Shown in pieces: positions 43,080 to 51,878 of a DNA stretch of 64,000 nucleotides. This DNA comes from Alphaproteobacteria bacterium. Lineage in GTDB: Bacteria; Pseudomonadota; Alphaproteobacteria; CACIAM-22H2. The translations under genes and the position numbers were made by a program. The stretch spans positions 110,296-174,295 of the forward strand of contig JAFKFM010000010.1 of assembly GCA_017308135.1 (NCBI GenBank), written 5' to 3'. Positions within the stretch are counted from its first letter, which is position 1. Each line of letters starts with the position of its first letter. Under the pieces are notes generated by a model. It worked only from the letters and a program-made list of their open reading frames with translations. It made no database searches and had not been told where the DNA came from.

Positions 43080-44459
43080 TCAGGCTTTGCGCAGGCGGCG
43101 CGCTTCGTCGGCCGTGCGGCGGATCGCCGTGCGGACGTCTTGGCGTTTGGTCAGCACTTCCTGGATCTGCGTCATCCAGAAATCCTCCCATTCGGGGAAC
43201 CACACCGCCTTGATGCCCTGCTTTTGCTTGGCGGTACTGGACAGTTTCAGGAACTCGTCCATGTCGCCGCCGGTCATCTTGCGCACGAGGTCCTGCACCG
43301 CCGGGTCTTGATAGAGCGCGGGGAAGGGGCTGCGGCCGCCTTCGGCAATCAGGCGTTCGCGCGGCAGCGAGAACACGCCCGACGCATCGGGGCCGGCGTA
43401 GAAGCGCAGCGCATCCCACGCGGCCGGTTTGTTCTTCGATGCGGCGGCGATGCCCACGCTATGCGCGTAGCTGACCGCGTTGCGGTTATTGGCGTCGAGC
43501 CCCGGGACCAGCGCCATGCGGATGCGGCCCGCGACCTTCGAATCCGGCCATACGTTGAATTCGGCCAGCGCGTATTGCGCCATGTAGCCGCATTTGACGA
43601 TGCCGGTGCGAATGCCGGTGCGCGAAGCGCCCCAATCGCGTTGCAGATCCTCCGGGCCGACGATTTTCCAATCGTTGATCGCGGCGACGTACCATTCGAG
43701 GATCGCCTGCAACGGATGACCGGGCTTGTCGAACACGGGTTCGTTGTCGGGCGCGAACAGATCGCCGCCCGAAGCATAAAGCGTGGCCCACAGGCTCCAG
43801 AAATTTCCGGGCTGCTTCTTCATCGCAAGGCTGAGCGGGAAATCGTCGAGGCCGGCTTTCTTGATCGCCTCCATCTGGGTGCGCAACTCGTCCAGGCTGC
43901 GCGCGGGGCGCGCGAAGCCCGCCTTGTTCAGCGTTTCGACGTCGTAGGCGAAGCCGAAGGAGTCGCTGAGATAGGGCAACGCGTAGGTCTTGCCGTCCAC
44001 GCCCTTGGTCGCTTCGACCGAGGCGGGCGTGGCCGCCTGCATGATCTGGGCGAGGCCCTGCATGCCGTCGAGCGGGGCGAGCCAGCCGCTATCCGACCAC
44101 GCGGCGAGTTCGGTTTCCGGGATCTGGACGATATCGAGCGGCGTGCTGGCGATGAATTCGGCGACCATGCGATCGCGATAACGTGCGAAGGGCGCGCTGA
44201 CCCATTCGACCGATGTGCCGGCCTTGCCGTCGAGATAGCGGTTGAGGCCGGGAATATCGGCGGCGGGATAACGCTCCCACGCGCGCAGTTGCAGCGTGGT
44301 GCCGCCGCCGCGCTTCAGGCTTTCGGGCGCGTTGCGATCTTGCGCGAAGGCGGGCAGGGATCCCGCCGCGAGCATCGCCGCACCGCCCAGGATGATCTGA
44401 CGGCGCGAGGGACCGTTCGCCGCGATGCCCGTCGCGGCGTTTCCAAGAAACTTCGACAT
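43080..44459 (-). CDS. Family-1 (CUT1) sugar substrate-binding protein
   Basis: The 459-aa protein has a twin-arginine-like signal (PSRRQIILGGAAMLAAGSLPAFA), then GGTTLQLRAWERYPA and the SBP_bac_1 core, with VEWVSAPFARYRDRMVAEF, YALPYLSDSFGFAYDVETL and FPEWEDFWM. Large family-1 binding proteins of this size bind oligosaccharides or sugar derivatives. First structural gene after gntR (15 bp gap). The cluster contains two permeases but no ATPase. Confidence 0.92.
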   Translation of the reverse strand: MSKFLGNAATGIAANGPSRRQIILGGAAMLAAGSLPAFAQDRNAPESLKRGGGTTLQLRAWERYPAADIPGLNRYLDGKAGTSVEWVSAPFARYRDRMVAEFIASTPLDIVQIPETELAAWSDSGWLAPLDGMQGLAQIMQAATPASVEATKGVDGKTYALPYLSDSFGFAYDVETLNKAGFARPARSLDELRTQMEAIKKAGLDDFPLSLAMKKQPGNFWSLWATLYASGGDLFAPDNEPVFDKPGHPLQAILEWYVAAINDWKIVGPEDLQRDWGASRTGIRTGIVKCGYMAQYALAEFNVWPDSKVAGRIRMALVPGLDANNRNAVSYAHSVGIAAASKNKPAAWDALRFYAGPDASGVFSLPRERLIAEGGRSPFPALYQDPAVQDLVRKMTGGDMDEFLKLSSTAKQKQGIKAVWFPEWEDFWMTQIQEVLTKRQDVRTAIRRTADEARRLRKA

Positions 44460-44474
44460 GGACGTTACTCCCGA

Positions 44475-45260
44475 TTAAGTGCCGCCCGGTTTTCCGGCGG
44501 CGTTGTTGGATAGGTTGCGGCGGCGCGGCGTCACTTCCGCGTCGACGATTTGGGTCAGCGGCTTTTCGGCCTCGAACAATTCGGGGCGCGCGGCTTTCAA
44601 CAATTCGACGCGCGGCAGGACCTTTGCGATGTGCTCGTGCATGCCGCCGCTGGCGGCGGCGACATCGCCGCGCACGATCGCGTCGGTGATCGCGGCATGT
44701 TCGGCGACGACCGTCTCGAAGCGATAATCGGGACCGAGATCGAGGTGGGCGCGGCGCATCCGGTCGAGATGGAATTTCGAATCCTGAACGACCTGCCACA
44801 CGCTGGGCACGCCGGCATGGCGCAGGATGATTTGGTGGAAGCGGTTGTTCTCGTCCCAGAACCGGCCTTCGTCCCAATCCGCGAGGATGACGCGCTGGCG
44901 CGCGAGACTGTCTTCGAGCTCGTCCTGTGCCGCCTTGCCCGAGATACGCGCGGCTTCGGCGGCGGCGCAGGATTCCAGCGACGCGCGCACGAAATAGGCG
45001 GCGCGGAAGGTTTCGAAGTCGAGCGGCGCCACGATCGTGCCGCGCTGGGGCAGGACGAAGATCAGGCCTTCGCGCGCCAAACGCTGCAACGCTTCGCGGA
45101 TCGGCGTGCGGCTGGTGCCCAGCTGTGCGGCGAGCGCGTTTTCGGAAAGAGCGGCGCCGGGCTCGAAACCCAGATCGAGGATCGCCTGACGAATCACCCG
45201 GTAGGCGGATTCGCCCGCCGGCAATGTCGTCGTGTCGCTGGCCAATCGCAGTTGCGCCAT
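44475..45260 (-). CDS. GntR-family regulator (FCD/FadR-type)
   Basis: The 261-aa regulator has an N-terminal winged helix (AYRVIRQAILDLGFEPGAALSENALAAQLGTSRTPIREALQRL) and a C-terminal FCD helical ligand domain with the metal-binding pattern (ENNRFHQIILRHAG and H in HEHIAKVL). The start at 45260 has GGGAGG 10 bp upstream; a 28-codon extension lacks one. It heads the operon and probably represses it through the site at 45306. FCD regulators of sugar-acid genes commonly sense uronates or aldonates. Confidence 0.9.
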   Translation of the reverse strand: MAQLRLASDTTTLPAGESAYRVIRQAILDLGFEPGAALSENALAAQLGTSRTPIREALQRLAREGLIFVLPQRGTIVAPLDFETFRAAYFVRASLESCAAAEAARISGKAAQDELEDSLARQRVILADWDEGRFWDENNRFHQIILRHAGVPSVWQVVQDSKFHLDRMRRAHLDLGPDYRFETVVAEHAAITDAIVRGDVAAASGGMHEHIAKVLPRVELLKAARPELFEAEKPLTQIVDAEVTPRRRNLSNNAAGKPGGT

Positions 45261-45305
45261 GTGGCGTTCGCCTCCCGAACGAGGCGAGTCATAGCTAAAT
45301 GCGTA

Positions 45306-45317
45306 CTTGTATGCAAG
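45306..45317. promoter_or_regulatory. Probable GntR operator upstream of gntR/sugar operon
   Basis: CTTG-TATG-CAAG, 45 bp upstream of the gntR start, fits the short TTGTATNCAA-like palindromes bound by FCD-type GntR proteins. The surrounding 45301-45430 is A/T-rich and has no gene. Confidence 0.55.
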
Positions 45318-45427
45318 ATGATTCGGGAAGATGAGGATATCCACCTAATCATATGAAAATACAAAGTTATTTTTAGACTTCATAAATCGCCGGGCGATTT
45401 TTCTGCAGGCGATGGCCTTTCCACGCG

Positions 45428-45467
45428 CAAAGAAAAGCCCGCCTCCGGAGAACCGAGCGGCGGGCTT
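45428..45467 (-). terminator. Rho-independent terminator of the UPF0261/PEP-hydrolase-family unit
   Basis: On the minus strand AAGCCCGCC (45467-45459) pairs with GGCGGGCTT (45443-45435) and runs into TTTTCTTT. It lies 25 bp after the stop at 45493. The outer stem bases match those after dispersed elements B and C, but no tRNA-like sequence is beside it. Confidence 0.8.
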
Positions 45468-45492
45468 CGGCGCTTTGGCCACGTGTTTAATC

Positions 45493-46335
45493 TCAACCAG
45501 CGGCGCGGTGTGTCGCTGTTTTGAAGGCTTCGGTCTGGGCCCGGATGGCGCGTTCGGTCGGCAGGCGTTCCATCGAACTCGCGCCATAGAAGCCGTGGCA
45601 GAGCTTGGCGCGCGACAACACGTATCGCGCATCGTCCGGCTCGGCGACCGGTCCGCCGTGGCACAACACGATCGTGTCCTTGCGCACGCGCATCGCGGCT
45701 TCCGCCCAGAGATCGAGTTCGCGCACGCAATCGTCGAGCGTTCGGGCGGTTTCGGCGCCGATGCTGCCGCCGGTCGTCAAGCCGAAATGGCAAACGATGA
45801 TATCGGCACCCGCTTTGGCCATCGCCGCCGCGTCGTCCGCCGAAAACACATAGGGCGTCGTCAGCAGATCGAACTTATGGGCGCGCGCGATCATGTCGAT
45901 CTCCAAGCCGAACCCCATGCCGGTTTCCTCGAGATTGGTGCGGAACGTCCCGTCGATCAGCCCGACGGTCGGAAAGTTCTGCACGCCCGAAAAGCCGATG
46001 CGCTTCAGTTCCGCGAGGAACACGTCCATATCGACGAAGGGATCGGTTCCGTTGACGCCGGCGAGAACCGGCGTATCGCGCACGACGGGAAGAACTTCGC
46101 GCGCCATGTCGACGACGATGTCGTTCGCGTTGCCATAGGCGAGCAAGCCCGCCAACGAGCCGCGCCCCGCCATGCGATAGCGGCCGGAATTGTAGATCAC
46201 GATCAGGTCGATGCCGCCGGCCTCCTCGCATTTGGCGGAGAGACCCGTGCCGGCGCCGCCGCCGATGATGGGCTTGCCTTCGGCGATGCGGGTGCGCAGA
46301 CGTTCGAGAATAACGCGGCGTTCGATACGGGGCAT
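45493..46335 (-). CDS. PEP-hydrolase-like TIM-barrel protein (Tm-1 C-terminal-domain-like)
   Basis: The 280-aa protein reads [35 protein letters not shown] at the N-terminus (residues 20-50), then [39 protein letters not shown] and [13 protein letters not shown]. These are hallmarks of the TIM-barrel family called phosphoenolpyruvate hydrolase-like (PF09370-type). Its biochemical role is poorly established. The ATG at 46335 is used because the longer frame upstream is a shadow of the UPF0261 gene. It is 23 bp downstream of that partner gene; in plant Tm-1 both domains are joined in one protein. Confidence 0.85.
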   Translation of the reverse strand: MPRIERRVILERLRTRIAEGKPIIGGGAGTGLSAKCEEAGGIDLIVIYNSGRYRMAGRGSLAGLLAYGNANDIVVDMAREVLPVVRDTPVLAGVNGTDPFVDMDVFLAELKRIGFSGVQNFPTVGLIDGTFRTNLEETGMGFGLEIDMIARAHKFDLLTTPYVFSADDAAAMAKAGADIIVCHFGLTTGGSIGAETARTLDDCVRELDLWAEAAMRVRKDTIVLCHGGPVAEPDDARYVLSRAKLCHGFYGASSMERLPTERAIRAQTEAFKTATHRAAG

Positions 46336-46358
46336 GGCGGTTTCCTGTTCGGTGTCGT

Positions 46359-47555
46359 TCAGCGTTTGGCGATGTCGCGATAATTCGTGACCAAGGCGGC
46401 CGCGAAGGCCGGGTCGTTGATGTGCAGCGGCAGCTTGACCAGTTTGCGATTGGGCGTTTGGACAAGCGTGGACTCGATCGCGGCGAACAGCGCTTCGTCG
46501 GCGGCGGGATCGTGGAAGGGTTGGCCGAGCGCGTCGATCATCGACACGCCGCCCAGCGGCAGCACGAAGCGGACCGGCCCGTCGCATTTGTTGAGGCGCG
46601 ATGCGATCCAGGCGCCGATCTGCCGGTTCTCCTCCGGCGTCGTGCGCATCAGCGTGACGCTCGCGTTGTGGACGTGCAGCTTTCGATCCGCGAAGCGGAC
46701 GGGCACCGTATCGCGCGCCCCCCAATTCACCATGTCGACCGCGCCGACCGATCCGACATAGGGCAAGCGCGTGCGCGCGACCGCGCCGAAGCGATCGGCG
46801 GTGCAGGGGAACACGCCGCCGAACAGGAAGTCGGGAACCTCGGTCGTCGTCGCGTCGATCAAGCCTTCGACCAGGCCGGAATCGGCGAGCTTTTCCATCG
46901 ATTGGCCGCCGGTGCCCGTCGCGTGAAAGACGTAGCATTCGTAATCGCCGCCGATCAGCTTGCGGATCTCGGTCACGCACGGCGTCGTCACGCCGAACAT
47001 CGTCATGCCGATGCCGGGTTTGGCGGCGCGCGCAAGCGGGCCCGCGAATTTGACCATGCCCGCGACGGCGCGCGCGGCGTTGGCGATGACGCGCTCGCTG
47101 ATCGGGTTCAGCCCCGCGATATCGACCACCGAATACATCATCGCCATATCGGTGGGGCCGACATAGGGCGCCGTATTGCCTGAGGCGACGGTCGAGACCA
47201 TCAGCTTCGGCACGCCGATCGGCAATTCGCGCATCGCGCCGGTCACCAAGGTCGTATTGCCGGTGCCGCCGAGGCCGAGGACGGCGCCGATGTCGTTCCG
47301 CGATTTCAGAAAGGCGGCGAGGGCCAAACCCATCGCGGCGACGGCGACCCCACGATCGTTCTTGCCCAAAACGGCGCCGGGACCGTCCGGGTGAAAGGCC
47401 GCGACTTGGGCGGCGGGGAAGTCCGCCGCCTTCGCTTCCGCTTTCGTGCCGACATCAACAAGTACGGCGGGAACGCCGGCCGCTTGGATGATGGATTTGG
47501 CGAAAACGAGCTCCTGTTCCTTCGTATCGCAGGTCCCGACGACATAAACCTTCAT
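46359..47555 (-). CDS. UPF0261 / Tm-1-like ATP-binding-domain protein
   Basis: The 398-aa protein opens [20 protein letters not shown], a near-invariant UPF0261 start. [38 protein letters not shown] and [15 protein letters not shown] follow. The glycine-rich loops fit nucleotide binding, as described for the Tm-1 N-terminal domain. Bacterial pairs of this protein with a PEP-hydrolase-like protein are known by gene neighbourhood but lack a firm reaction. It is transcribed divergently from a GntR gene, which likely controls both directions. Confidence 0.87.
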   Translation of the reverse strand: MKVYVVGTCDTKEQELVFAKSIIQAAGVPAVLVDVGTKAEAKAADFPAAQVAAFHPDGPGAVLGKNDRGVAVAAMGLALAAFLKSRNDIGAVLGLGGTGNTTLVTGAMRELPIGVPKLMVSTVASGNTAPYVGPTDMAMMYSVVDIAGLNPISERVIANAARAVAGMVKFAGPLARAAKPGIGMTMFGVTTPCVTEIRKLIGGDYECYVFHATGTGGQSMEKLADSGLVEGLIDATTTEVPDFLFGGVFPCTADRFGAVARTRLPYVGSVGAVDMVNWGARDTVPVRFADRKLHVHNASVTLMRTTPEENRQIGAWIASRLNKCDGPVRFVLPLGGVSMIDALGQPFHDPAADEALFAAIESTLVQTPNRKLVKLPLHINDPAFAAALVTNYRDIAKR

Positions 47556-47589
47556 TGGGCGCCTCCCATTCGGTCTCTTTGGTTCAAAA

Positions 47590-47625
47590 TATATTGCATA
47601 CTCCTTTCAAATAGTATATTGCATA
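47590..47625. promoter_or_regulatory. Directly repeated GntR-type half-sites in the divergent promoter
   Basis: TATATTGCATA occurs twice, at 47590-47600 and 47615-47625, 25 bp apart. The segment ATACT...AGTAT between them adds a small inverted repeat. It is located between the UPF0261 start and the gntR start, in an A/T-rich promoter region. The TTGCATA core fits FCD-type GntR binding. Confidence 0.6.
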
Positions 47626-47669
47626 TTTATACAGAGGGACGAGAGACCTTCTGACGGAGCCATTCGCCG

Positions 47670-48353
47670 ATGAACGACGGACGCCATTTGACCCTGCGCG
47701 AGCGCACTTATGAGGAGATCGTCCGATTGATCATGTCGGGCGAACTCGAGCCGGGGGCCGCCCTCGACGAGAAGCTGCTGATCGCGCGTCTGGCGTCGAG
47801 CCGCACGCCGTTCCGCGAGGCGATCGGCGCGCTCGCCAAGGACGGTCTGATCGAGGTGCGGCCGTATCGCGGCTTCTTCGTCCGCCGCTTGACCTATGCC
47901 GAGGTCAAAGATCTTTACGATCTGCGCCAGGAGCTGGAGGGGTTCGCGGTGCGCTTGGCGGTGCCGCGCCTGACCGCCGGCGACATCGATTGGTTCGTCC
48001 GGGTTTTGGATCAAAGTGTGGCGGCAATGGCGGCGGGCGACATGGCCGCCTACGCGACGCACGATCGCGCGTTCCATGAACGCATCGCCGAATTGTCGGG
48101 CAATCACGCGCTCGTCGACTCGCTCGCGCGACTCAAACTGCAGATCCAGCTTTGCCGCGTGATCGCCAATCGCGACCCCGCCTTCGTCGAGCGCGCGGCG
48201 TGGGAACGCGACCAGATTCTCGCATCCTTCCGGGCGGGCGATGCCGCGCGCGCGGAAGCGCTGATGCGCGAGCATATCGCCGACGTCCGCGACGCCGTTC
48301 TGACGGCGCTCGCGGCCGCACCGGGCCCCGAGCCCGTCGGCGCCGAAACCTGA
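47670..48353 (+). CDS. GntR-family regulator (FCD/FadR-type)
   Basis: The 227-aa protein has a winged helix (LRERTYEEIVRLIMSGELEPGAALDEKLLIARLASSRTPFREAIGAL) and an FCD domain with metal-type ligands (HDRAFHERIAELSG and REHIADV). It starts the rightward unit (cupin, binding protein, two permeases, Gfo/Idh) and faces UPF0261 across 114 bp. Autoregulation and control of both units through the paired TATTGCATA sites is inferred. Confidence 0.9.
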   Translation: MNDGRHLTLRERTYEEIVRLIMSGELEPGAALDEKLLIARLASSRTPFREAIGALAKDGLIEVRPYRGFFVRRLTYAEVKDLYDLRQELEGFAVRLAVPRLTAGDIDWFVRVLDQSVAAMAAGDMAAYATHDRAFHERIAELSGNHALVDSLARLKLQIQLCRVIANRDPAFVERAAWERDQILASFRAGDAARAEALMREHIADVRDAVLTALAAAPGPEPVGAET

Positions 48354-48375
48354 TTACCGAACGAGGAGCTTTCGA

Positions 48376-48756
48376 ATGTCCAATGCCGTCCGTCACACGA
48401 ACCGCGTTTCGCGCGATCAGGCCGCCATCCATGACTGGGGATCGATCCAGTGGCTGGTCAATCGCGAAACATTTCCGACCACGGGAATCACGTTCGGTTA
48501 TGTCGAGATCGAGCCGGGGCAGAAGAACCCCAAGCATCACCATCCGAACAGCGACGAAATTCTCTATCTGATCGAGGGCGAACTCGAGCACTCGATCGGC
48601 GCGGAGTCCGTCGTCCTCAAGCCGGGCGACGTCCTCCATATCTCCAGCAACGTGCCGCACGACGCCCGCAACACCGGCAAGGTCACGGCTCGCATGGTCG
48701 TGGGCTATCCGACCGGCGACCGGCGCATCGTGATGCACGAAGCGGGAGTCGACTGA
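48376..48756 (+). CDS. Small cupin-domain protein
   Basis: This 126-aa protein is a single cupin barrel. Motif 1 is visible as PKHHHPNSDEILYLIEGELEH (three His, then Glu) and motif 2 as LKPGDVLHISSNVPHDARN (His). It can bind a divalent metal. Small cupins in sugar operons are often isomerases, dioxygenase-like enzymes or sugar-acid binders; none can be chosen here. It lies 22 bp after gntR, with GAGGAG before the start. Confidence 0.85.
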   Translation: MSNAVRHTNRVSRDQAAIHDWGSIQWLVNRETFPTTGITFGYVEIEPGQKNPKHHHPNSDEILYLIEGELEHSIGAESVVLKPGDVLHISSNVPHDARNTGKVTARMVVGYPTGDRRIVMHEAGVD

Positions 48757-48806
48757 ACGGCCGCAGTCGATCGCCAAGCGACGAAACAAAAACCTGGGAG
48801 GGAACG

Positions 48807-50090
48807 ATGTTCAAGACCGGCAAGGCGGTGCGACGCACCGCCGGATGGATCGCGGCTGCCTTGATGGCGGCCGGGATCGCGGGCGCGGCGCACGCGCAGA
48901 CTTTGCGCATGTGGGGCCCCGAACAGCTCAACGATCCCGAGATCGCGAAGCTGTGGAACGAGATCAAGGCGGATTTCGAGAAGCGCAATCCGGGCGTGAC
49001 GGTGCAATACATGCAACCGACCGGCACGATCACCAACGGCGCCGTGCAGGCCGCGATCCAGTCGGACGCCGGACCGGACGTGATCTTGACGAATTCCGGC
49101 ATCGGCCGTGTGGGCGTGGTGGCCGAGGCGAAGCTCGTCGTGCCGTTGACCGCCTATTACGAACAGCGCGGCTGGAAATCGCGGCTCCACGGCTGGCTTT
49201 ACGACGAGTTGAAGACCCATTTCGCGGGCGAGATCTACGAATTCCCCGACGGGCTCGACGTCATCGGGCTTTGGTATCACAAGGACGTGTTCGCCCAGCG
49301 CGGCTGGCAAGCGCCGAAGACCTACGCCGAATTGCTGGCGCTGTTCGACGAGGCGAAGAAGGCGGGGCTCCAACCGCTGGTCGTCGGCCCGCGCAACAAC
49401 GCGAGCGGCGGCCATTTGTTCGGCAATCTGATGCAGGTGACCGCCGGGCAAAAGACGGTGGGCGAAGTTCTCGCCGGCCGCCGGCCCTGGACCGATCGGG
49501 CGATCGTAGGATCGGCGCAGCGTCTGATCGATCTCGTCGATCGCGGCGCGCTCGCCAAGGATATGGTGGCACTTGACCTGGACGGTGCCGCACGTCTGTT
49601 CTTCACGAAACGCGCGGCGTTCATGTTCGCCGGTCCCTGGTTCACCTCGAACGCGCGGCGGGCCGGCTACAATCTCGACAATGCCGGCTTCATGACGGTG
49701 CCGGTCGACGCGGGGCAGGGCGAGTCCCTCCCGACCGGCGGCGTGGGCTGGAGCTGGATGATCTCCGCCAACTCCAAGCAGAAGGATCTGGCGCTGCGCT
49801 GGCTCGACTATATCGTCTCGCAAGAGGTGATGGTGAAGCGCGCGTCGCATGCCAGCAACTGGATGGTCTTCCCGCAGGCGCTGCCGGGGCTGTCGCCCTC
49901 GACGCCGGTGCTGAAGACGATCTTCGACACGGCGAACAAGGGCGTGGGCTACAACCCCAGCGTCTATATTCCCGGCAACGTCGTGGAGGCGTATCTTCAG
50001 GCGATCACCGGGCTGGTCGGCGGCCAGGTCAACGCACGCGACGCGATGGCCGGCATCCAGGCCCAAGCCGAACGCGCGCCGCGCCGGTGA
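48807..50090 (+). CDS. Family-1 (CUT1) sugar substrate-binding protein
   Basis: The 427-aa protein has a signal peptide (TAGWIAAALMAAGIAGAAHA), then QTLRMWGPEQLNDPE and the SBP_bac_1 core (IKADFEKRNPGVTVQYM, YEFPDGLDVIGLWYHKDVF, GGVGWSWMISANSKQKDLALRWLDYI). The ATG at 48807 has GGGAGGGA 5 bp upstream; the longer frame belongs to a shadow. It supplies ligand to the permeases that follow (overlap by GTGA). Confidence 0.92.
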   Translation: MFKTGKAVRRTAGWIAAALMAAGIAGAAHAQTLRMWGPEQLNDPEIAKLWNEIKADFEKRNPGVTVQYMQPTGTITNGAVQAAIQSDAGPDVILTNSGIGRVGVVAEAKLVVPLTAYYEQRGWKSRLHGWLYDELKTHFAGEIYEFPDGLDVIGLWYHKDVFAQRGWQAPKTYAELLALFDEAKKAGLQPLVVGPRNNASGGHLFGNLMQVTAGQKTVGEVLAGRRPWTDRAIVGSAQRLIDLVDRGALAKDMVALDLDGAARLFFTKRAAFMFAGPWFTSNARRAGYNLDNAGFMTVPVDAGQGESLPTGGVGWSWMISANSKQKDLALRWLDYIVSQEVMVKRASHASNWMVFPQALPGLSPSTPVLKTIFDTANKGVGYNPSVYIPGNVVEAYLQAITGLVGGQVNARDAMAGIQAQAERAPRR

Positions 50091-51058
50091 GCGCGTCGGC
50101 GGATATGACGGCGGGCGGCGTCCGTTTCGCGACGGACGCCGCCGGTCCGGCGGGGAGCGGAAACGGTAAACGGATGGTCCGTAAACGTCCTGCGCGCGAC
50201 GGCGTCTTGGCGCCGTTTCTGTTCATCGGGCCGGCGCTGCTGATCTACGGCGCTTTCTCGCTTTATCCGACGATCGATACGTTGCGCCTTGCCTTGACCG
50301 ACGCGAAGGGCCTCAACAGCGCCGCGAATTTCGTCGGGGTCGAGAACTTCGTTTCACTGGCTTCGGACGCGACCATTCTGCGCGTATTGCTCCAAACCGC
50401 GCAGTGGCTGGTTTTGCACGTGTTGCTGGCGGGCGGCGCCGGGCTGGCCTTGGCGGTCGCGATCGCGCGGTTGACGCGCACCCATGTTTTCTATCGGACC
50501 GCCTATTTCCTGCCGCATGTCGTGTCGCTGGCCGTGGTCGGCGTGATTTGGGCGAAGATCTACGACCCCTATTTCGGCCTTTTGAACGCGGCACTCGATG
50601 CGGTGGGGTTGGGCTGGTTCAAACTCGGCTGGCTGTCGGACCCCGCCTTGGTGATCTTCTCGGTCAATATCGCCAGCTCGTGGCAGGGCTTCGGCATATA
50701 TATGCTGCTGTTCATCGCCGGGCTGCAGAACATCGATACGGCGCTCTACGAAGCGGCGGAGATCGACGGCGCCGGACCGTGGCAGAAATTCGTGCATGTC
50801 ACGCTGCCGGGCTTGCGCGAAGTGATGACGTTCGTCGTGTCGCTCGCGCTCATCAACGGGCTCAAAGGTTTCGCGACGATCTGGGTCATGACCCAAGGCG
50901 GGCCGTTCTACCGCAGCGAAATACTCACGACCTACATCGTCAAACTCGCCTTCCAGTTCCAGGAGCACGGCCGCGCGGCGGCGTTGTGCGTCGTGCTCAG
51001 TCTGATCGCGATGAGCATCACCATCGCGTTCAATCGCTGGCGGGAGAAGCTGCGATGA
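50087..51058 (+). CDS. CUT1 sugar ABC transporter permease (MalF-like)
   Basis: The 323-aa permease starts at a GTG that overlaps the binding-protein stop (GTGA, 50087-50090); an ATG at 50105 is an alternative. After an unusually long polar tail, APFLFIGPALLIYGAFSLYPTIDTLRLAL marks the first helix. The EAA loop reads ALYEAAEIDGAGPWQKFVHVTLPGL. Six membrane helices are seen. It overlaps the next permease by 4 bp. Confidence 0.92.
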   Translation: MSASADMTAGGVRFATDAAGPAGSGNGKRMVRKRPARDGVLAPFLFIGPALLIYGAFSLYPTIDTLRLALTDAKGLNSAANFVGVENFVSLASDATILRVLLQTAQWLVLHVLLAGGAGLALAVAIARLTRTHVFYRTAYFLPHVVSLAVVGVIWAKIYDPYFGLLNAALDAVGLGWFKLGWLSDPALVIFSVNIASSWQGFGIYMLLFIAGLQNIDTALYEAAEIDGAGPWQKFVHVTLPGLREVMTFVVSLALINGLKGFATIWVMTQGGPFYRSEILTTYIVKLAFQFQEHGRAAALCVVLSLIAMSITIAFNRWREKLR

Positions 51059-51876
51059 AACGCCGCGAATGGCCCGTGGCGCTCGGCCTTGCCGTGCCTT
51101 TGTTGTTCGTGCTGGCGCCGTTCTTGTGGCTGGTGCTGTCCAGCTTCAAAAGCGAGATGGAGATCGCGATGTCCGGTCCCTTCGCGCTGCCGGACGCGCT
51201 GCTCTACCAGAACTACGCCGATGCGTGGAACATCGGCGGTTTCGGCAAGCTGGTGATCAACAGCGCCGCCAACGTCGTCATGGTCGTGCTGCTCACCCTA
51301 TTGGTTTGCGCGCCGGCGGGCTACGCCTTCGCGAAGATGCGCGTGCCCGGCGGCGATTTCGTGTTCTACCTCATCCTGCTCGGTCTGACCGTGCCCGTGC
51401 AGGCGATCGTCGTGCCGCTTTACAAGGTTCTCGCCGGGCTTGGTCTGCTCAATACCTTGGCGGGCATCAGCCTCGCCCAGGTGGGCAACGGCATTCCGTT
51501 CGGCATTTTCCTGATGCGGAGTTTCTTCCGCGGGATCCCCAACGAGCTGATCGAGGCGGCGAAGATCGACGGCGCGACGCATTTCGCGATCCTGACGCGT
51601 ATCCTTCTGCCCGTCGCACGGCCCGCGATCCTCGCTTTGGTCGTCATCAGCGCGTTGTCGACCTGGAACGATTTCTTTTTGCCGCTGGTCGTTCTGATTT
51701 CGCCCGAATCGCAGACGCTGCCGCTCGGCCTCGTGCGCTTCGCCAGTACGTACTCGACCGAGCATCGGCTCGTCTTCGCGGGCACGGTGATTTCCTTCCT
51801 GCCCGTCGTCCTTCTGTACATCCTCACCCAGCGGCGTTTCGCCGAAGGGCTTACCCAAGGCGCGCTCAAAGGCTGA
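51055..51876 (+). CDS. CUT1 sugar ABC transporter permease (MalG-like)
   Basis: The 273-aa permease begins with a membrane helix (WPVALGLAVPLLFVLAPFLWLVLSSFK) and has the EAA loop ELIEAAKIDGATHFAILTRILLPVARPA and the terminal QRRFAEGLTQGALKG signature. It forms the channel with the MalF-like protein. No ATPase gene occurs in this unit, so it must share one encoded elsewhere. Confidence 0.94.
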   Translation: MKRREWPVALGLAVPLLFVLAPFLWLVLSSFKSEMEIAMSGPFALPDALLYQNYADAWNIGGFGKLVINSAANVVMVVLLTLLVCAPAGYAFAKMRVPGGDFVFYLILLGLTVPVQAIVVPLYKVLAGLGLLNTLAGISLAQVGNGIPFGIFLMRSFFRGIPNELIEAAKIDGATHFAILTRILLPVARPAILALVVISALSTWNDFFLPLVVLISPESQTLPLGLVRFASTYSTEHRLVFAGTVISFLPVVLLYILTQRRFAEGLTQGALKG

Positions 51877-51878
51877 TC

